18,993 nucleotides of DNA from NAT127 sp041655035 (lineage in GTDB: Bacteria > Pseudomonadota > Gammaproteobacteria > Pseudomonadales > Porticoccaceae): contig JBAZCN010000053.1 in assembly GCA_041655035.1 (NCBI GenBank), positions 1 through 18,993 of the forward strand, given 5' to 3'. The notes below the pieces were generated by a model that worked only from the letters and a program-made list of their open reading frames with translations, was not told where the DNA came from and ran no database searches. The position numbers and the translations under genes are program-made. Below, in pieces: positions 16,147-18,993 of this stretch (the first letter of the stretch is position 1; each line of letters opens with the position of its first letter).

Positions 16147-18644
16147 GCACAGCTGCCAGGATGACCCTGACCCTCACCCTGGCAACCACAGTTCTGATGA
16201 CCATGGCATTCAGGGTTGCCGCCCAGCCCGTCGATATCGAGCGCTACATCGGCCAATACCACGCTCTGTGGGAGGAGTATGTGCGTATCAAGCTGGGCCT
16301 GCCGCCACCCGCCGGCGAAGAGCCCCAAGCACCGCCCGCCGCTTCCGACGCCAAGCCGACCGGCAGCGCAGCTCCTCCCGTCGGCCCCCCCTCTCCCAAC
16401 AACCATGGTCCCCGGTATGACGACACCACCCCGGCCAGCGAGGCCCTGTCGCAGCCCGTGGTCTATACCCGGGTGCCCCGCACGCTGGGGCAACATACCG
16501 TCGCCTTGGAAAAGGCTGGCGCCTACCAGCTCGACAGTCCCGACGTCTGGGATACCCTGCCGGATTCGCGACGGGTGTTCGACGGCTTCAATGCGCCCGG
16601 CCAGTTGGTGCTGCTGGATGTGGATGGCTCCGAGCGGGTACTGTTCGACTGTTTCAAGCAGGTCATCCCCTGTGTCCCTCTCGATCCGGCGGTCTCCTTC
16701 GACGGCAGTAAGATCCTGTTCTCGGTATACCGTGGCAAGCAGCTCAAATCCGCCACCTGGAATGGCACCACGCTGCCCAACCAGCGCCTGGTATCGGCCA
16801 CGGAAGCCCAGCTCTATATAGTCGACGTCGACAGCGGAGCGCTGACCGCACTGAAGCACACCCCCGGGGTATTCGACGTCAGCCCCACCTGGCTTCCGGA
16901 CGGCCGCATCATGTTTGCCTCGTCCCGGTCCGGGACCCGGGAACCCTGGCTGGACAGAATCACTCCCGATAACCGGAAGAACCCGCAACTGTTCATTGCC
17001 GATGCCGATGCCGGCAACGCGATCAACATCAGCCCTCACGAGGTGGCGACGGCAATGCACCCCTATGTGCTGCAGAATGGCCGGATCGCCTACAGTTCCC
17101 AGTGGCTGAGCCACAATCTCGCCTACGGCAGCACCAATGGCAGCATCAATTGGCCCAGCACCCTGGACAATATGTGGCTGGTAATGGATATGGATATCCG
17201 CGGCGGCGACATGAATGCCCTGCTCGGCGCCCACCGCTATGCCATCAAATCGGCAAACGGGCGTACCAAGACCATGAAAGCGCTGCACTTTCTCGGTCAG
17301 CGCAAGAATGGCGATATTTGTGTCAGCAACTATTACCGCGCCAACAACCTTGGGCTGGGCGATGTATTCTGCTGGCAGCCGGAGCCTGTCGGCGTCGAGG
17401 GCGCCCTGCCGAACTTCCTGCCGCGCAATATCTATAACATTGCCAACTGGTCGAAATCGAACGACGAGCCGTCCTTTCGCGACGACCATGGGGTCTACCT
17501 GGGCAAGATCGGCTACCCCGAAGGGCTCGACGACAACCAGCTGCTGCTGACCGTTGGCTGGGGGTTTTGCACCAATGTCTCGGGTTCGGTGCAGAGCTTC
17601 CAGGAGCGGGTCGCAGACCAGCCCGACAAGCGCGGATGCAACGTCGGCCTCTATCGCACCTCGACCATCCCGTCGCGCTCCATGGCCGACCTGATACCGG
17701 TGGCGGATGATGAAAACTGGCATGAATTCGGCGCCCGCGTGGTGGCCCCCCGCGAAGTGGCGACGACGTCGCTGAGCAATACCCCCGATGGCAGCTGCCA
17801 GCTCGCCAGCAGCGATGCAGGCACAGCGGAAACGGCCCCATCGGCGCCCTACAAATTCAACGCCAACTACAAGACCTCCGCCAACAATGGCGGCCAGATC
17901 GATGGCTTGCCTCATCAGGAACTTGCGGCCATCCGCTTCTGGGAAGTCGTGCCCAATACCGAGAGCAAGAGAACCTTCAAGAATTCCATCGGCAATACCG
18001 TGCGCCTGCTGGGCGACGTGCCGCTGCTCGCCGACAAATCCTTCAAGGTCGAGCTGCCCTGCGACGTACCCTATATCATGGCCGGCATCGACAGCCGCGG
18101 CCGGGTGATCATGCGCGACCAGGTACCGCAGTCACTGCGCCCCGGCGAAAAACGCGTATGCACCGGTTGCCACCTGCATTCCCGCGAAGGCAGGCCCTAC
18201 GAAGCCTCACTGGCCTTTCGCGCCCAACCGGTCACCCTGCTGACCGCCTCCAAAGTGCCCGGCTACGAACAGGACATCAAGCCGATCTTCCAGCGGCACT
18301 GCCTCGGCTGCCACCAGAGTGATATCCCCCTGATGGACTACGACAAACTGGTCTGGGATCACTTCCAGCAGGCAGTCGCCCCGGAAAGGCGGGTCCAGGT
18401 CAGCAACTCCGAAAACGAACGGCGACGCTGGGGGCTGCACCGGCCCTACACCAGCAAGTACGTCAACTCCATGTTCGCCCGCGAAAGCCTGCTGTACTGG
18501 AAAGCCGCGAACCAGAGGGCCGATGGTCGCACCGATGCCACCTATGACAACGACATCGATTTCGGCCGCTCTCATCCTGTCGGCATCAGCCCCCGCGAGT
18601 TGGAAATCCTGGCGGAGTGGCTCGATTCCGGGGCCCCGCAATGA
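16140..18644 (+). CDS. Secreted diheme hydrazine synthase alpha-like (HzsA-related) protein
   Basis: An 834-residue exported protein. Residues 1-28 look like a signal peptide with cleavage after VAA (before Q29). A Pro/Ala-rich linker follows (about 54-92), then a PD40/TolB-like beta-propeller region; two blades are clear at SFDGSKILFSV (D188) and PTWLPDGRIMFASSRSG (D254). The domain around residues 600-690 resembles the middle domain of hydrazine synthase alpha, with PYIMAGIDSRGRVIMRD, SLRPGEKR and a c-type haem site CTGCH (674-678). A C-terminal cytochrome-like part has a second site, CLGCH (721-725), in DIKPIFQRHCLGCHQSDIPL, and ends ELEILAEWLDSGAP. About eight further cysteines could form disulfides. 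Relatives in non-anammox bacteria have no known reaction to my knowledge, so hydrazine chemistry should not be assumed. It overlaps the deacetylase gene by 7 nt and is the last gene of the array. It has no PEP-CTERM end. Confidence 0.85.
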   Translation: MLGTAARMTLTLTLATTVLMTMAFRVAAQPVDIERYIGQYHALWEEYVRIKLGLPPPAGEEPQAPPAASDAKPTGSAAPPVGPPSPNNHGPRYDDTTPASEALSQPVVYTRVPRTLGQHTVALEKAGAYQLDSPDVWDTLPDSRRVFDGFNAPGQLVLLDVDGSERVLFDCFKQVIPCVPLDPAVSFDGSKILFSVYRGKQLKSATWNGTTLPNQRLVSATEAQLYIVDVDSGALTALKHTPGVFDVSPTWLPDGRIMFASSRSGTREPWLDRITPDNRKNPQLFIADADAGNAINISPHEVATAMHPYVLQNGRIAYSSQWLSHNLAYGSTNGSINWPSTLDNMWLVMDMDIRGGDMNALLGAHRYAIKSANGRTKTMKALHFLGQRKNGDICVSNYYRANNLGLGDVFCWQPEPVGVEGALPNFLPRNIYNIANWSKSNDEPSFRDDHGVYLGKIGYPEGLDDNQLLLTVGWGFCTNVSGSVQSFQERVADQPDKRGCNVGLYRTSTIPSRSMADLIPVADDENWHEFGARVVAPREVATTSLSNTPDGSCQLASSDAGTAETAPSAPYKFNANYKTSANNGGQIDGLPHQELAAIRFWEVVPNTESKRTFKNSIGNTVRLLGDVPLLADKSFKVELPCDVPYIMAGIDSRGRVIMRDQVPQSLRPGEKRVCTGCHLHSREGRPYEASLAFRAQPVTLLTASKVPGYEQDIKPIFQRHCLGCHQSDIPLMDYDKLVWDHFQQAVAPERRVQVSNSENERRRWGLHRPYTSKYVNSMFARESLLYWKAANQRADGRTDATYDNDIDFGRSHPVGISPRELEILAEWLDSGAPQ

Positions 18645-18700
18645 CTCTTTGCCACTAGCTCCTTGCCACTGGCTCTTCGTCAATAGCTCTCCGTCAGCTC
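18645..18700 (+). repeat. Four imperfect 14-bp tandem repeats in a convergent intergenic region
   Basis: Four consecutive 14-base units fill nearly all of the 63-nt space between the haem protein gene and the minus-strand gene: CTCTTTGCCACTAG, CTCCTTGCCACTGG, CTCTTCGTCAATAG and CTCTCCGTCAGCTC. The first two differ at 2 positions; the later ones are more diverged but keep the pyrimidine-rich start and the CA core. No clear rho-independent terminator is seen. This may be a decayed minisatellite. Confidence 0.6.
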
Positions 18701-18707
18701 AGCAGTT

Positions 18708-18993
18708 CTACGGCGATGCGCGCCAGGCGCGGCGCAATAGTGATCGCCTGGGCCAGATACGGGTGTAGAGCCTGGGCTGGTACTGGCCCGATTCGTACAG
18801 GGCCAGCCGCTTCCTGGATGTCGCAAATGCACCTGAATGTTCAGGGTCATCCACACCGGCATAAAACAGGGAGGCGCCGGCCTGTTCGGGCACACGGCGC
18901 AGATAATCCAGGTGGGGGCTCACCCGCTCCAGTGCCGGATCGAGGAACCAACTGGTACTTTGCACTCCCTTGAAGCGCGGATTGACGGCGAGG
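18708..18993 (-). CDS. Unrecognised protein, C-terminal part, cut by window edge
   Basis: The minus-strand frame is open from the right edge to the TAG at 18710-18708, about 94 codons. Visible sequence begins LAVNPRFKGVQSTSWFLDPA, then LERVSPHLDYLRRVPEQAGA, SLFYAGVDDPEHSGAFATS, RKRLALYESGQYQPRLYTRI and WPRRSLLRRAWRASP at the end. Composition and the steady mix of aromatic and charged residues look like a genuine soluble protein, with a basic C-terminus. An internal GTG at 18965 is not a believable start because the frame continues upstream. I do not recognise the family and propose no function. It converges on the polysaccharide array and is therefore a separate transcription unit. Confidence 0.7.
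   Translation of the reverse strand, partial: LAVNPRFKGVQSTSWFLDPALERVSPHLDYLRRVPEQAGASLFYAGVDDPEHSGAFATSRKRLALYESGQYQPRLYTRIWPRRSLLRRAWRASP

Noticed and set aside
16143..17915. 590-codon minus-strand open frame opposite the haem protein
   Set aside because: The plus-strand frame has a signal peptide, propeller repeats and haem motifs; the antisense frame has none of these.
16140..18644. Possibility that the haem protein is the exosortase substrate
   Set aside because: Its C-terminus ends ELEILAEWLDSGAPQ, with no PEP motif, no hydrophobic helix and no basic tail.
18770..18800. Imperfect inverted repeat (GGGCTGGTACTGGCCC) that might be a terminator
   Set aside because: It lies inside the minus-strand coding frame, pairs imperfectly and has no run of T after it.
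18716..18973. Plus-strand open frame at the right end
   Set aside because: It has an Arg/Pro/Gly-rich product without family features and lies antisense to the more protein-like minus-strand frame that is open to the window edge.
1..18993. CRISPR arrays, tRNA or rRNA genes, insertion sequences, phage genes
   Set aside because: On reading both strands I saw no regularly spaced repeats, no transposase or integrase motifs and no tRNA-like or rRNA sequence. Coding is nearly continuous.

Overview
The window carries a single long plus-strand gene array for making, modifying and exporting an exopolysaccharide of the exosortase A (XrtA/PEP-CTERM) type. It fits a GC-rich, Gram-negative proteobacterium. 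I lean towards an environmental or marine gammaproteobacterium, but that is inference from overall protein character; there is no rRNA or other phylogenetic marker here. Fifteen plus-strand coding regions, including one 27-codon ORF, run from the left edge to 18644. The largest gap between any two is 12 nt and most neighbours overlap by 1-8 nt, so this looks like part of one operon whose promoter lies left of the window.

Layout: (1) the 3' end of wecB, for nucleotide-sugar supply; (2) the XrtA marker genes: a polysaccharide deacetylase, a FemAB-like transferase, glycosyltransferase stp1, exosortase A fused to an EpsI domain, glycosyltransferase stp2, an asparagine-synthase-like amidotransferase and glycosyltransferase stp3 (401-9593); (3) a further GT4 glycosyltransferase and a PaaK/CapK-like adenylate-forming enzyme (9590-12081); (4) a tiny predicted one-helix membrane protein wedged between two ATGA junctions (12078-12161); (5) an O-antigen-ligase/Wzy-like membrane protein and a Wzx-like flippase (12161-15167); (6) a second, different polysaccharide deacetylase (15160-16146); (7) a secreted 834-residue protein with beta-propeller repeats and two c-type haem motifs that resembles hydrazine synthase alpha subunit (16140-18644). 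After a short convergent intergenic region with four imperfect 14-bp tandem repeats, the 3' end of an unrecognised minus-strand gene enters from the right (18708-18993).

Proposed division of labour (inference from families): WecB makes ManNAc-type precursor. Four glycosyltransferases build the repeat unit. The deacetylases, amidotransferase, FemAB-like enzyme and CapK-like ligase can put free amines, amide or aminoacyl groups on it. The flippase and the Wzy/ligase-like protein move it across the membrane and polymerise or transfer it. Exosortase A processes PEP-CTERM proteins, but none is encoded here. Chain-length, outer-membrane export, initiating transferase and PrsK/PrsR regulator genes, usual partners of such loci, are not in the window and may lie upstream.

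The least explained parts are the haem protein as last gene of a polysaccharide operon, the coupled 27-residue ORF, and the odd C-terminal tail of the Wzy-like protein.
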